A stretch of DNA of 64,000 nucleotides from Polytrichum commune (GCA_950295325.1 OX485803.1:40751554-40815553), one strand, 5' to 3'; numbered from the stretch's first letter, positions 8,995 through 18,326 are shown. Notes: generated from the letters alone by a model not told the origin. Numbers and translations: made by a program.

Positions 8995-11900
8995 TTCGAA
9001 TGGTTGCACGTGAACCATGAATAAACTTGCGTCCGGAAACTGGTCTTGTACCCCTGAGGGGTCTTCTCCACTTTCTATCCTTGATAGGTGGTCAGCCATT
9101 ACATGGCTCCTACCAGGCTTATAAACTACTTTAAAATCGTACTCTTGAAGTAACAGCATCCATCTCGCGATTCGCCCGGACACCACTGGTCGATTGACCA
9201 AGTATAGCAGGGCTTGATGGTCCACGTAGAACACGAAATGGTTTGCTAGCAAATAGTGTCTGAACTTGCCCACTGAGTAGATCATTGCTAGGGCTTCACG
9301 CTCCGTCGTACTATAGTTCTTCTCCGCACTGTTTAGGAGTCGACTAGCGTAATGAATTGGGGAATCTCTATCCCTGTGTATGTTCTGAGCGAAAACGGCT
9401 CCAATTGCGATGTTCGAGGCATCGCAGTGTACGTGGAACTCCATGGTCCAATTGGGAGTTACCAAAATGGGTGTAGTGGTTAACATTTTCTTCACTTCTT
9501 CGAAGGCCTCTTGACAAGATTTTGTCCAAATGTACTTCTCTCTTTTCTTGAGTAGTAAGTACAAAGGCCGAGTGATCTCAGCATACATCCATATGAATTT
9601 CCGATGGTATGTAGCTTGGCCCAGAAAACTCTGAATTCCTCGTACGGTGGTTGGTGGAGGTAATCCTTTGATAACTTCCACCTTCTTCGGATCCACCAAC
9701 AATCCTTCTTTGCATACCACGTGCCCTAAGAGTCTCCCTGAATTAACGCAGAAAAAACACTTTTTTGGGTTCAGGCTTACTCCATTTTCGCGGCACTTAA
9801 CGAGACATTTTTCCAAATGCTCAATGTGGTCTTCTTTGGTTCCATAAACTGTAAAATCATCTAAAAACACCTTCATGAATTTGTCGAGGTAGTCGGCAAA
9901 TATCTTCATCATGCCCCTTTGGAAAGTGGCTGGTGCACACATTAATCCAAAGGGCATCACCCTGTACGCGAATGCTCCGTACTCGGTGATGAAAGACGTC
10001 TTCAGCTGATCTTCTAAGGCGATCATGATTTGGTTGTAGCCACTGTACCCGTCCATCAACGTGTACATCTCATGTCCTGCAACCGCTTCCAAGATGGATT
10101 CTGTAAAAGGTAAAGGAAAAGGATCTACCTTGGTGACTGCATTCAGTTTTCGATAGTCGACACACACTCGCAGTTTCCCATTCTTTTTGGGTACAATCAC
10201 GATTGGTGACAGCCATTCGGTTTTATCCACGGGATATATGAATCCCGCCTCCAAGTACTTGTCTATCTCTTCTTTCACCTTGGCTGCGTAATTAGGGTTC
10301 ATCCTATAACGCATTTGTCGTATCGGCTTGGCTTCCGGCTGTAGCTCAATCTTATGCTCGCACACATGAGGGGGTATTCCCTTCATGTCTTTGTAGGTAA
10401 AAGCAAACACATCCTTGAATTTTAGGAGTAGCTCTTTCACCTTTGCTTCGTATTCTCCCAAATCTTTCGCGATTTTGACTAATTTAGGCTCCTCCGGAGT
10501 TCCTAAGTTTAAATTCTTCACCAAGTCTTCATCTTCAACTGTCCACCCTGCTATCTTCTTCCCTTTAACGGCTTCTGAGGCAGGGGTGCGATCAATCTCT
10601 ATCTCTCCTTCTTTTGCTTTGTAAAACTGGGAGGGATATATCGGTTTCTCTTCCATAGCTTCTTGTTCTTTCTTCGTTGCTTTTCTTGACCGAGGTTTCT
10701 CGGTTTCACCTTTTCGTGATCCAGGTTTTCCTGGCTCGTGGTGAGTATCAATCTTCACTGTGTCGCAGCTTGGTTCTCTTAGCTTCTTCAAGCTTTTCAA
10801 ATCAAAGTTCCCCATGGGTAGCAGTTCTGGGAAAGCTTCATAGACTATCGCTTCTTCTTCATCGGACAATCCCATTTCCCAGTCATAGTCTTCCCAATTT
10901 AAGGGTCTCTTGGCCGGTGGTAGTGCCGGTGTTCGTTGGGTGCTTATCTCCACCTTGTTTCCACCCTGCGTTAAGGTCAATTTGTTGAGGGGCCAATCAT
11001 GTTGTGCTTGGGCCTCTTTTAACCATGGCCTCCCTAGCAAAAGGGAGTAACTGTCTTCGGTACTCACCATGTCTATGACGGTGAGTGTCGTTCTAATCAC
11101 GATGCCGCCGACATCCAGTCGTACGTCTCGGATGATTCCCTTGGGCATGACCTTTCTTTGGTCAGCCATTTTTATAGTGAATGGTGCAGGCTCTATCTTC
11201 TTGAGCCCCAATTTCCTTCTCAATGTATCAGTGATGATGTTCACTCCTAATCCACCATCGATCAACGCGTTCGGTATTCGTTTATTCTTTACGATCACTG
11301 ATATCATGGGCATTTCCTCATCGAATGCCTTTGTTGTCACTTGGTATGTAGAGGTCGGTTTCTCAGACGTTCCTTCTTGGCTGGTAAGGGCAGCCATTAC
11401 CCATTTCCTACAATAGGGGGCTATCTCTAGTAGTTGCCCTATTGAAATGTTGGCTCTTGTGTGATTCATCACATTCTCCAAGATCTCATCTACCCTTGCC
11501 TGGGTAGTCTTTGGGGCGCCTCCTTTCTCGGGGCTCCGTTCTTTAGGCTTCCTTGCTTCTTCTTCTTCTGGGTACCAAGGTGCGAACTCTTCTGGCGTGG
11601 GTAGAGCTTCGCCCTCTTCCTCCTGTATTTCCGTGATAGTTTTACTCACCTCTCGGTGGACTCTCCTATCTGCTTCCCATTCATTGCTGTTGGCTCCTAT
11701 TGGCCTTTCCTCTTCCTCCTTATCATCAACGTGTTCATCTTGCTCGAACACCTCCTCTTTGTCTTCATCGGGGTGTGCGTCCGGCTCGCGCACAACATCC
11801 CTCTCTTCATCAGAGTTTTCATCTCTTTGTTGGTGGTCTTCCTGCTCCTCAGAGCTGCCACTGCTCGAATCGTCGTCATCATCACTATCGTCACTTTCGC

Positions 11901-14100
11901 TATCTTCCTTGCCTCCCTCGGCCGCAGCCCGTTGGGCTCTTGTCATCACACACACAGCAGGGGACACCACGTTGGCTCCCACGGCTGGCTTAGCATTCCT
12001 GAATCCACTCAACTCCTGTTGGTGTTTGATAAAGTGCGGACAGTCCGTCTTCCGGTGTCCCTTTTGATGACAGTAAAAACACTCGTCGGGGTTGCCATCT
12101 CGCTGAGGTACGCCAGTGTACCCAGTTCTCGGCGCTGCCTTGGTGTTGGTACTGTCCATCAAGCTTCGGTTGTATTCATGGTTGATAGGTCCTCTGGGAC
12201 CTCCTCGGTAGGGGTATCCATCTTCCCTCCGGTAATCTTGGCTCTTGTAGGGGTAGTAGCCTTCCCTCCTGAAGTCATCTCTGTAGTTGTCGTTGGGCCT
12301 AAAATAGGGCCGTTCATCTCTGCGATATTCATTTCCCCGGTAGGGGCCTCCCGCCTCCCGCCGGTAATCGCCTTCCCTGAATGGGGACCTTTCATCTCTT
12401 TTGAATTCTATCCTTGGTTCAAACCGAACCCTTCTGTCATTCGTTTCTCGCCTAGGAGTGATCGCTCCTGGCCTTCGATTGGATTGGGGTTGTATTTGAT
12501 TTACCCCATATCTTCTATCCCGGGGTCTCCGAGATTCGTGCCTTTCATAAACACACTCACTTGTGTTATGAGTAAGGCTATTACAATTTGTACATTGTTT
12601 CATTTGACACTCTTGCACGTAGTGCCCTTCATTTCGGCATCGCCGACAAATTATGCCCGTTCTGAATTTCCGGCTTCCCAAAGCCAGTCCTCCTATCTCT
12701 TCTCTGAGAGTCTTGATGTCATCTTTGGTTGAGTTATTTCTTCTACTCTTTGTCTTCTTTTTCTTCTTTCGCCGTTCTTCCTCTGAGTCATCACTTGACT
12801 CCTCACTGTCACTCTCATCGAGGAACCTCCCTTTCCTCATCTGTCCTAATTCCAACTTCCGTGCCGATGCTTTTGCTTCATCCAAGTCATCGGTCGGCAT
12901 TAAATCAATGTGCTTAGCGTATTCCTTTTTCAACCCATTAAGGAACCATGCTTTCTTGAATTGATTACTAGGTTGAGGGTGAATCTTTGATGATTCCACC
13001 ATAACCCTTTCATAAAATTCCTCGACTGTCTCGTCTTTCTTTTGCTTGAGGGAGCCTAAGCTTTCAATGACTTCTCCCTCTGATTTCTTTGATCTGAATC
13101 TCATAAGGAAGGCAGTTCCTAAACTTGGCCAGTCCGGAAAATGGTTTGGGCCAAATTGGGAGTACCATTCCAAGGCTCGTTTCTTTAAGGTAACAGGGAA
13201 TAGTTGTAATTTGATCGCGTCTGTGTCTTCTTGATTTGCGAGACACACGTTGTTGAACTCTTGCATATACGTATCGGGATCCGTCTTACCCTTGTAGGTT
13301 GGTAAGGGAACCTTCGTTCTTCGGGGTTGTGCGGCCATGTTGACTGGGTTGGGTAAGTTGCTTCCAACACCAGGTGGGTTGTTGCTCTTGGCTGGTGGTG
13401 GGCTGACTCCGGTGTTAATTCCAAGGTTTTGGAATTGCTTAAGTTTCTCTTCAAACTTCCTCCGTAGGTCGTCAAACTCTTCTTGACTGATGGGTCTTTT
13501 TACTCCTTGGTCCGTGTTATCTTGTGTGCTTTCTCCGGAGAAGCCGGAGTCTTCAAAGCTAAATTGTTCTTCAAAATTTCTTTTCAATTTCTCCCAACTC
13601 TTTGGGTTGAAAAGATTTTCCTCAGCCGTGTTTCCTTGATGGGTGTTGTCCTGCGCTTTATCTACTGGGGTATGTGTACCCGTGTTTTTACCTGTACCTT
13701 TCGTTCTCAACACATAGGTTCCAAGAGGGGTGCCTATTATCAGATCATCCTCATCTTCCTCGTTTTCTCCCTGATTCAAGTTCTCTTCATCCAAGTCTTC
13801 ATGTCCTTTGCTTGTCTCACCATTACCTCCTCCTTCACTTTGACTTCTATGGTGGCTGGGCTTAGGGGTGTGGGAACCTACTGCCGGTGGTTCAGAGGCG
13901 TATCGGCTCTCTTCACTTCTTGTAGTTCTTTGTCTTGTACGCCTAGCGTACCTCTCTTCTCTTTCTCTCTTGAGTTGTTCAGTCCGCCTTATGCGGTCTT
14001 CTCTGGAATGCATGCGCTCCACATGCTTCTTCTCTGCCTCCTGTTCTCTAGGAGTTGGTGATGTACTTCTCATACTAGATGTATCCTCATGATCAACCAT
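8524..14100 (-). CDS. Gag-protease-reverse transcriptase-RNase H polyprotein
   Basis: Starts at ATG (MVDHEDTSSM). Residues 1-250 are charged and disordered. Gag core at about 260-420 (PLPTYKGKTDPDTYMQEF, then LEWYSQF). Zinc knuckles CX2CX4HX4C at 485-498, 503-516 and 674-687. A Tyr/Arg/Gly repeat region at about 575-645 and a Glu/Asp-rich linker at about 715-830 follow. Aspartic protease at LIDGGLGVNII (Asp948) with LLLGRPWL as the second signature. Reverse transcriptase from about 1230, with LRVCVDYRKLN, MPFGL, and active site FLDDF (Asp1414, Asp1415). RNase H from about 1555 (HCDASN Asp1560; TTEREALA; YVDHQALLYL; ADHLSR). Module 1 starts at 1703, and the frame ends at a TAA inside module 2. 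Gag and Pol share one frame, so no frameshift is needed between them. All catalytic residues are present. Confidence 0.95.
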   Translation of the reverse strand: MVDHEDTSSMRSTSPTPREQEAEKKHVERMHSREDRIRRTEQLKREREERYARRTRQRTTRSEESRYASEPPAVGSHTPKPSHHRSQSEGGGNGETSKGHEDLDEENLNQGENEEDEDDLIIGTPLGTYVLRTKGTGKNTGTHTPVDKAQDNTHQGNTAEENLFNPKSWEKLKRNFEEQFSFEDSGFSGESTQDNTDQGVKRPISQEEFDDLRRKFEEKLKQFQNLGINTGVSPPPAKSNNPPGVGSNLPNPVNMAAQPRRTKVPLPTYKGKTDPDTYMQEFNNVCLANQEDTDAIKLQLFPVTLKKRALEWYSQFGPNHFPDWPSLGTAFLMRFRSKKSEGEVIESLGSLKQKKDETVEEFYERVMVESSKIHPQPSNQFKKAWFLNGLKKEYAKHIDLMPTDDLDEAKASARKLELGQMRKGRFLDESDSEESSDDSEEERRKKKKKTKSRRNNSTKDDIKTLREEIGGLALGSRKFRTGIICRRCRNEGHYVQECQMKQCTNCNSLTHNTSECVYERHESRRPRDRRYGVNQIQPQSNRRPGAITPRRETNDRRVRFEPRIEFKRDERSPFREGDYRREAGGPYRGNEYRRDERPYFRPNDNYRDDFRREGYYPYKSQDYRREDGYPYRGGPRGPINHEYNRSLMDSTNTKAAPRTGYTGVPQRDGNPDECFYCHQKGHRKTDCPHFIKHQQELSGFRNAKPAVGANVVSPAVCVMTRAQRAAAEGGKEDSESDDSDDDDDSSSGSSEEQEDHQQRDENSDEERDVVREPDAHPDEDKEEVFEQDEHVDDKEEEERPIGANSNEWEADRRVHREVSKTITEIQEEEGEALPTPEEFAPWYPEEEEARKPKERSPEKGGAPKTTQARVDEILENVMNHTRANISIGQLLEIAPYCRKWVMAALTSQEGTSEKPTSTYQVTTKAFDEEMPMISVIVKNKRIPNALIDGGLGVNIITDTLRRKLGLKKIEPAPFTIKMADQRKVMPKGIIRDVRLDVGGIVIRTTLTVIDMVSTEDSYSLLLGRPWLKEAQAQHDWPLNKLTLTQGGNKVEISTQRTPALPPAKRPLNWEDYDWEMGLSDEEEAIVYEAFPELLPMGNFDLKSLKKLREPSCDTVKIDTHHEPGKPGSRKGETEKPRSRKATKKEQEAMEEKPIYPSQFYKAKEGEIEIDRTPASEAVKGKKIAGWTVEDEDLVKNLNLGTPEEPKLVKIAKDLGEYEAKVKELLLKFKDVFAFTYKDMKGIPPHVCEHKIELQPEAKPIRQMRYRMNPNYAAKVKEEIDKYLEAGFIYPVDKTEWLSPIVIVPKKNGKLRVCVDYRKLNAVTKVDPFPLPFTESILEAVAGHEMYTLMDGYSGYNQIMIALEDQLKTSFITEYGAFAYRVMPFGLMCAPATFQRGMMKIFADYLDKFMKVFLDDFTVYGTKEDHIEHLEKCLVKCRENGVSLNPKKCFFCVNSGRLLGHVVCKEGLLVDPKKVEVIKGLPPPTTVRGIQSFLGQATYHRKFIWMYAEITRPLYLLLKKREKYIWTKSCQEAFEEVKKMLTTTPILVTPNWTMEFHVHCDASNIAIGAVFAQNIHRDRDSPIHYASRLLNSAEKNYSTTEREALAMIYSVGKFRHYLLANHFVFYVDHQALLYLVNRPVVSGRIARWMLLLQEYDFKVVYKPGRSHVMADHLSRIESGEDPSGVQDQFPDASLFMVHVQPFEDWRAPFIEYLTHGRLLSALAIPRKQNKIRQLSEPFVLDDAKLKRVSISGKIHECIAGDIIEEVISEAHEQDGIHYNLTSTWHYILRTPYWWPTRRRDVLEYCQECPVCKVVDQGNKTGNITPQDSEDDDDPLPVQPLEAQEDMTGKAESDWTTPYV

Positions 14101-14215
14101 GTACGCTACTGAGAGTGTTTCGGGGTCATGGTCTTGGCCGGCTCTCTCAGCTCTGACGCCTCAATGCACCCGTACTTCACCTGTTTGCCTATGGATGATT
14201 ACTTGGACACTTGGT

Positions 14216-14854
14216 TTAAGTTCTTGTTTCTTGTTCCTGCTCCTGCCCCAAATTCAAGTTCCCCACACTACCATGCAAACCACCATACAGAGGTAAGAAT
14301 ATCTTTCTAACATACAAATCGTACAACAAACCTTCTTGTTTGTAATGGTAACCTCGATGTCGCGTTGCTCCTAACACATAGGCGCTAATTCCTTCTCTTC
14401 CGTCATTCCATATCTTAGAGAAAATTACTGCCTGCAGCTCCTCTGGTAACTCAGCAATGTTTCTCTCAAATTGTGACCGGTACGTGAATCCTATTTCTCT
14501 TTCTTGATGTAATTGCCAGACCTTGTCTTCATACATCTTCTGCATATCCCACATGAGATCGTGGAATCTCCTGGTTCCTTCCCATTTCTTCAAGGTTGTT
14601 CGACTGGTATCATACTTTGGATAATCCCATGGCCACTTACCTAAAGCCAAGACTTCTTGTTGCTTTGAGTTCTCTTCTTCTCCTCCTTCGCTTCCCTGCA
14701 CGTAGAATCCTCGGAGATTAAACTGTTCGAGTCTCCGTTGCACTGCTCTCTCTATACGATCTTGCTTCCGTGGTCCAAATGTTTCTTCCCATTTGCGTTT
14801 CTCATTCATCTCCTGTTGGAGTCTTCCACAATATAGGTAGTACATGTTCTCCAT
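14216..14854 (-). CDS. Leader ORF between primer binding site and gag, function unknown
   Basis: 212 residues from ATG (MENMYYLYCGRLQQEMNEK), 87 bases after the primer binding site and 115 bases before the gag ATG, in a different frame. It is rich in Glu, Arg, Lys, Gln and Trp, with helical character over residues 1-60 and 85-135 (RRFHDLMWDMQKMYEDKVW), a Glu-rich acidic patch near 55-65, then a more compact segment (GISAYVLGATRHRGYHY). No recognised domain, signal peptide or membrane segment. Ogre/Tat-type plant elements are known to carry an extra ORF before gag; similarity in position is clear, homology is not shown. It may be a structural or RNA-binding accessory protein. Confidence 0.65.
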   Translation of the reverse strand: MENMYYLYCGRLQQEMNEKRKWEETFGPRKQDRIERAVQRRLEQFNLRGFYVQGSEGGEEENSKQQEVLALGKWPWDYPKYDTSRTTLKKWEGTRRFHDLMWDMQKMYEDKVWQLHQEREIGFTYRSQFERNIAELPEELQAVIFSKIWNDGREGISAYVLGATRHRGYHYKQEGLLYDLYVRKIFLPLYGGLHGSVGNLNLGQEQEQETRT

Positions 14855-14940
14855 TGACGCCTGCCATCCAACTTACTCCCAAATATTGTACGTTGTAAAT
14901 TTTATCTTCTAATCTAGGTAAGTGTAACGTCCATGTGGCG

Positions 14941-14960
14941 AATCCCCAGCATGGTCGCCA
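14941..14960 (-). promoter_or_regulatory. Primer binding site for minus-strand DNA synthesis
   Basis: On the minus strand, three bases after the LTR end, the sequence is TGGCGACCATGCTGGGGATT. It begins with TGG, complementary to a tRNA 3' CCA, and its complement continues as a T-arm-like CGAATCCCC, so about 22 bases could pair with a tRNA 3' end. It is not the initiator-Met site (TGGTATCAGAGC). The tRNA identity needs comparison with tRNA genes; an elongator tRNA is inferred. Confidence 0.7.
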
Positions 14961-14963
14961 AAA

Positions 14964-15634
14964 TGTCGAGGTCACCTTCAAACCCTCAGCAAACTTAGAC
15001 GGTGTAACCCGCTGCTGACCGGTTTACATGGAAGTTACTCCCACCAAAATTAGATTCTCTTAGTTTCCAAAACTTGTGAAGGTGTCCGTTAACTCTTTGT
15101 TGACTAATTCTTGTGATCTTTAATTTATCGCTTTTGAAATCCTCTTGGAATCGTTGACCTGAGGTTACAAGTTTATGTTCCCCGAAATCTAATATTAAAG
15201 TGCTCTCTAAGAAACTACTTTCCTTAGTTCTTAATCATCTATTATATGTATGCCTCCCAGCATCCAAGAGTAGCGGATGAGCTGCAGAAAACCAAACGTC
15301 GAAGAGGACCAGGAGCGGCCGAGAACCAGAGGTGGAAGGGCTTGCAGGTGGCCAAATAGATGATTAAGAACTAAGGAAAGTAGTTTCTTAGAGAGCACTT
15401 TAATATTAGATTTCGGGGAACATAAACTTGTATCCTCAGGTCAACGATTCCAAGAGGATTTCAAAAGCGATAAATTAAAAAATCACAAGAATTAGTCAAC
15501 AAAGAGTTAACGGACACCTTCACAAGTTTTGGAAACTAAGAGAATCTAATTTTGGTGGGAGTAACTTCCATGTAAACCGGTCAGCAGCGGGTTACACCGT
15601 CTAAGTTGCTGAGGGTTCGAAGGTGACCTCGACA
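14964..15634 (-). repeat. 5' LTR, 671 bp, built as a near-perfect inverted repeat
   Basis: The ends are TGTCGAGGTCACC and GGTGACCTCGACA, starting TG and ending CA, and the inner end abuts the primer binding site. Beyond the short terminal repeat, the arms 14964-15244 and 15354-15634 are inverted copies over 281 bp, with only about five differences and one single-base gap, around a 109-bp unique centre. Either the LTR itself is palindromic, or a second LTR fragment was joined head-to-head. The second LTR lies outside the window, so the outer boundary is inferred from symmetry. Flank beyond 15634 starts TATATGAG. Confidence 0.65.
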
Positions 15635-16328
15635 TATATGAGTGCTATGTTAATGTAGTTAGCATCTCCATAGTTTTCAAAACCATATATTGAAAGAGAA
15701 ACGGTGGTAAGACCTTGCAATTTTCGGAGATGGATTTGGAGGAGAGAAGTTGGGAAGCCATAGTTTAGGAAGGCCGCCAAGTATGTATAAATATATGTAT
15801 AAATATATTCATATTTTTGTATTTTTGTATTTTTGTATTTATATTTTGTAATTTTGTAATTTTGTAAATTTTTATGGTAAGGCCCGGGGAGGCAAGGTTC
15901 GGGCACAATAGCAAGGGGATGGGGACCATGGGGGTGTGATTGGGGAATATGAATAAAATTCACATGGGCTATGGAATGGGATGGGATGGGATGTTGCAAC
16001 GGTGGTGGTGGCTATTGCCCCACCGTTCCCAGCCGTTCTGGAAAGGTCGAAGGACTCCACGGGGACGGTGGGTGCAATGGGTTGGAGTGGCACATGTCAA
16101 ACTAGTAATGTACACGAACCTCGTGTGGTCATTCTTCTTTACTGAGCACCTATATATGACGCGTTATACAACTAGGCTTCTTGTTATGAATGGACACCAA
16201 AACTGTATGTGTTACAATGAGATTGGACTATGTGCTTAGAATATAGACACCATTCTAGAGACACACATGGAACACACTTGGGAACGCTTGTGTGATCATT
16301 GAAAGGAAACTGGGGGAAAGGGGGGAAA
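15635..16328. other. Unassigned DNA with AT-rich tract
   Basis: No gene recognised. Positions about 15785-15870 are a T-rich imperfect repeat of TATTTTTG/TAATTTTG. A GGGAT run lies at 15975-15992. The frames through here show no domain and I do not accept them. Confidence 0.5.
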
Positions 16329-16436
16329 CATGACATTATTCAGATCCATAAGACTGAATGTGAGGAATATATGCAAATACTATGTGGAATAACCTCAGTC
16401 CCACAGAACATTGTCATGGAATTGAGCAATGTTATG
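16329..16436. mobile_element. Small palindromic MITE, diverged copy
   Basis: The ends CATGACATTATTCAGATCC and the inverted GAGCAATGTTATG match the element at 46827-46951, including an inner pair of ACTGA/TCAGT-like segments. It is more decayed than the other copy and is followed directly by a G run. Confidence 0.5.
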
Positions 16437-16438
16437 AA

Positions 16439-16453
16439 GGGGGGGGGGGGGGG
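16439..16453 (+). repeat. Poly-G run, 15 bases
   Basis: Uninterrupted G tract, then A and four more G. Confidence 0.85.
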
Positions 16454-16855
16454 AGGGGCTATATGACCTTTAACGAGTACAAAAATTACTCAATTATGTA
16501 GTCGATAAGATATTCAAATAAGCTTTGAAAATCACGAGGAAAATGACTACAACCTCCACTTGGATATTGCTCTAACCATCTCGTACTAATCGGATGTTTC
16601 GTGTCCTAGGGGAAGCGGGGTAGATGAGGAAAAAGTAACCATTTAAGACCCATCTACCTTAGCTAGGGTTCTCCCACCCGGAATCGGATGACCATCCACT
16701 ATAATTTCATTCGCAAGCCACAAATGTTGCATGTGCACACATTAATTGACACCTCACAATGTGATATTATTACTCCACTATGGATGATTTTTGAGGCACT
16801 CTACTCTAGTTTGCTCTTAACTATCCCCACAATCGGTTGAATGGACTAAATGCCC
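16454..16855. other. Unassigned DNA
   Basis: No gene, terminal repeat or tandem repeat recognised in this 400-bp stretch. Confidence 0.4.
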
Positions 16856-16869
16856 GGGCCACTAGTTAC

Positions 16870-17223
16870 GGATGAACCGGTTGAGTTTGAGAATATATAA
16901 GAACCTATGACCGGGAGAACCGGCAGTTAGTTACAGATGAACCGGTTGAGTTTGAGAAATAACCGGTTGAAGTTGAAGACCTCAGGAAAATTACACATCA
17001 TTTTAGAGGAATCTATAAAAGAATATACCCCAATTTAATAAAGGAAAACCGGAGGATGTCAACAACATGTAACCGGTTGGACTTGCAAACACTAGGATCT
17101 CCTCAACCGATTATGCCCAAAAATCTCCCCAATCACTAATTAATAAGAACCGGTTGAAGTTCATGTTCATCAAGATTTCGGGGAAAATAACGAATCATTT
17201 TAGAGGAATCTATAGAATATAGC
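16870..17223 (+). repeat. Dispersed repeat A (satellite progenitor family), plus orientation
   Basis: Contains the family hallmarks in order: GTTACAGATGAACCGGTTGA, a second AACCGGTTGAAG, GGAAAATTAC, ATTTTAGAGGAATCTAT, AACATGTAACCGGTTGGACT, CACTAGGATC and GATTATGCCCAAAA. A second partial start begins at about 17150 and is cut off where MITE B starts at 17227. The middle is the same sequence (opposite strand) as one unit of the 133-bp satellite at 27795-29789. Related copies lie at 31095-31310, 34260-34560, 47430-47550, 48630-48795 and 49465-49725. Confidence 0.7.
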
Positions 17224-17226
17224 TTA

Positions 17227-17597
17227 AGGGCAAGCCCAGTGACCCTGCACCTGCATCTGCATTTGCGCTTTCTCATCCGCGATGCGGATGCATATGCAGG
17301 ATACTGGCCCAGTCACCCTGCTATACCCTAAAAATGGATGTAGAATAACACATGAAGTGCAAAACTCCCTGCATTTCGGCGAGATATGCAAGGAGCCTGC
17401 TATCAGCCAAGGACAAACAACTTCATGGCGGCTTTTAACTAAAGACAACTTAATATGGTAGGGTTGTAGAAAACTACAAATCGATCTAGAGGAAATCCTT
17501 GAGGTAGTAATTAAGGTAGAATGAGTGGCAGTTTTGCATGGGTCTGCATCTGCATTATGAGTGGAGGCCACTTTTCATTCCCAGATGCAGATCCAGT
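17227..17597 (+). mobile_element. MITE B, copy 1 (right end lost)
   Basis: Starts AGGGCAAGCCCAGTGACCC and follows the copy at 21776-22161 in inverse orientation, including hexamers of the GATGCA/TGCATC type near both ends and the internal CTGCTATCAGCCAAGGACAA. The last about 25 bases with the second terminal repeat are missing; sequence switches at about 17597 to a small foldback. Open frames over it are by-products of the element. Confidence 0.65.
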
Positions 17598-17601
17598 TAA
17601 T

Positions 17602-17689
17602 TAAGCTTAGGTGCCACTTAATTACATCCTCATCTTCAAAAGTGGACTTTACATCCATATTATGTGGACTTTCGTGGCACCTAAGCTTA
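17602..17689. repeat. 88-bp foldback with perfect 16-bp arms
   Basis: TAAGCTTAGGTGCCAC at 17602-17617 and its exact reverse complement at 17674-17689, with a weaker inner pairing around GTGGACTTT. It sits directly at the truncated end of MITE B. Confidence 0.7.
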
Positions 17690-17817
17690 CCAATGGGGAG
17701 GGTGAAATTGTGGATTGTTATGTAGAGTTCATGGAGTGTTATTTTAAGCCAACTTAAGTTCTAAATTGGGGTCAAAGACCTTAAATTAGTGGACTTTTGT
17801 TCAATTAGGATGAATAA

Positions 17818-18326
17818 GAGTTGCTTCACACACGAGCCAAGAGCCGTGACCATGAAATTGTGAGAGCCCAAAGGAAAGTGTCCAAAGGATGTCCCATCAC
17901 ACCTTGAAAATCATATAGTGTGGTCACGGATCCTCAAGTGTAGTGTAGTGTGAAGTCATATGTGACCGGACCCTCGACCAAATCTTATTTCAAGGAATTT
18001 CTATTCATGCGGGCCCTCACGCATGGTAGAATAAAAAGAAATCAACGGTTGTGAGCATTCGGAGTGCCATGGTCTCTTGGTTTGGTGCTAGGCCTTCCTC
18101 CCAGAGGTGGTATTTGAAAATAGTCCAAGTGACCATGAAACATGATCCATTTGATGCCATGTAGAAATCCATGTAGACTTTACATCAATCTTACATTCAC
18201 TTATATACTCCGTTGGTCCCTCAAGCGTAGTGTGAAGTGAACTTGGACCAGCTCCGCCTTTTCCACCAATGAGAGTGCTTGAAGTGTAATGGTCACGGGC
18301 TCTCAGTCTCGTGTGTGAAGTGGCCC
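17818..18326 (-). mobile_element. MITE C, copy 1
   Basis: About 509 bp with inverted ends of the form GGGCCACTTCACACACGAG (left end here decayed to GAGTTGCTTCACACACGAG) followed by a second inverted block around CCGTGACCAT/ATGGTCACGG. Flanks TAA and TTA. Same family as 47557-48056 and 48115-48615, in inverse orientation. GGGCC ends with TWA-type flanks suggest PIF/Harbinger-derived; classification is inference. Confidence 0.7.

Larger units (their letters stand above)
1..15634 (-). mobile_element. Ty3/gypsy LTR retrotransposon, defective, 3' end beyond window
   Basis: All long real frames from position 14854 down to 1 lie on the minus strand in retrotransposon order: LTR, primer binding site, leader ORF, Gag-PR-RT-RNase H, repeated zinc-binding modules, integrase, extra 3' ORF. 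RNase H before integrase is the Ty3/gypsy order, and the D-W-R-x-P...Y-L block upstream of the integrase zinc finger is the kind I know from plant Tat/Athila-type elements (family knowledge; lineage is inference). The copy is broken by a TAA at 8524-8526, a frameshift near 6380, another near 4890-5050, a probable frameshift near 2400 and a TAG at 847-849. No 3' LTR is found, so the element continues left of position 1 and exceeds 15.6 kb. Confidence 0.9.

Noticed and set aside
11656-12732. Plus-strand 358-codon open frame
   Set aside because: It is the antisense of the Gag zinc-knuckle and acidic region; the biased codon use there (Glu/Asp/Arg-rich) suppresses stops on the other strand. No domain, low-complexity Ser/Leu/Val content.
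13483-14061. Plus-strand 192-codon open frame
   Set aside because: Antisense shadow of the Gag N-terminus; hydrophobic appearance comes from reversing charged codons.
17224-17571. 115-codon minus frame similar to the frame at 21635-21877
   Set aside because: The shared peptide comes from both frames crossing copies of MITE B, not from a conserved protein.
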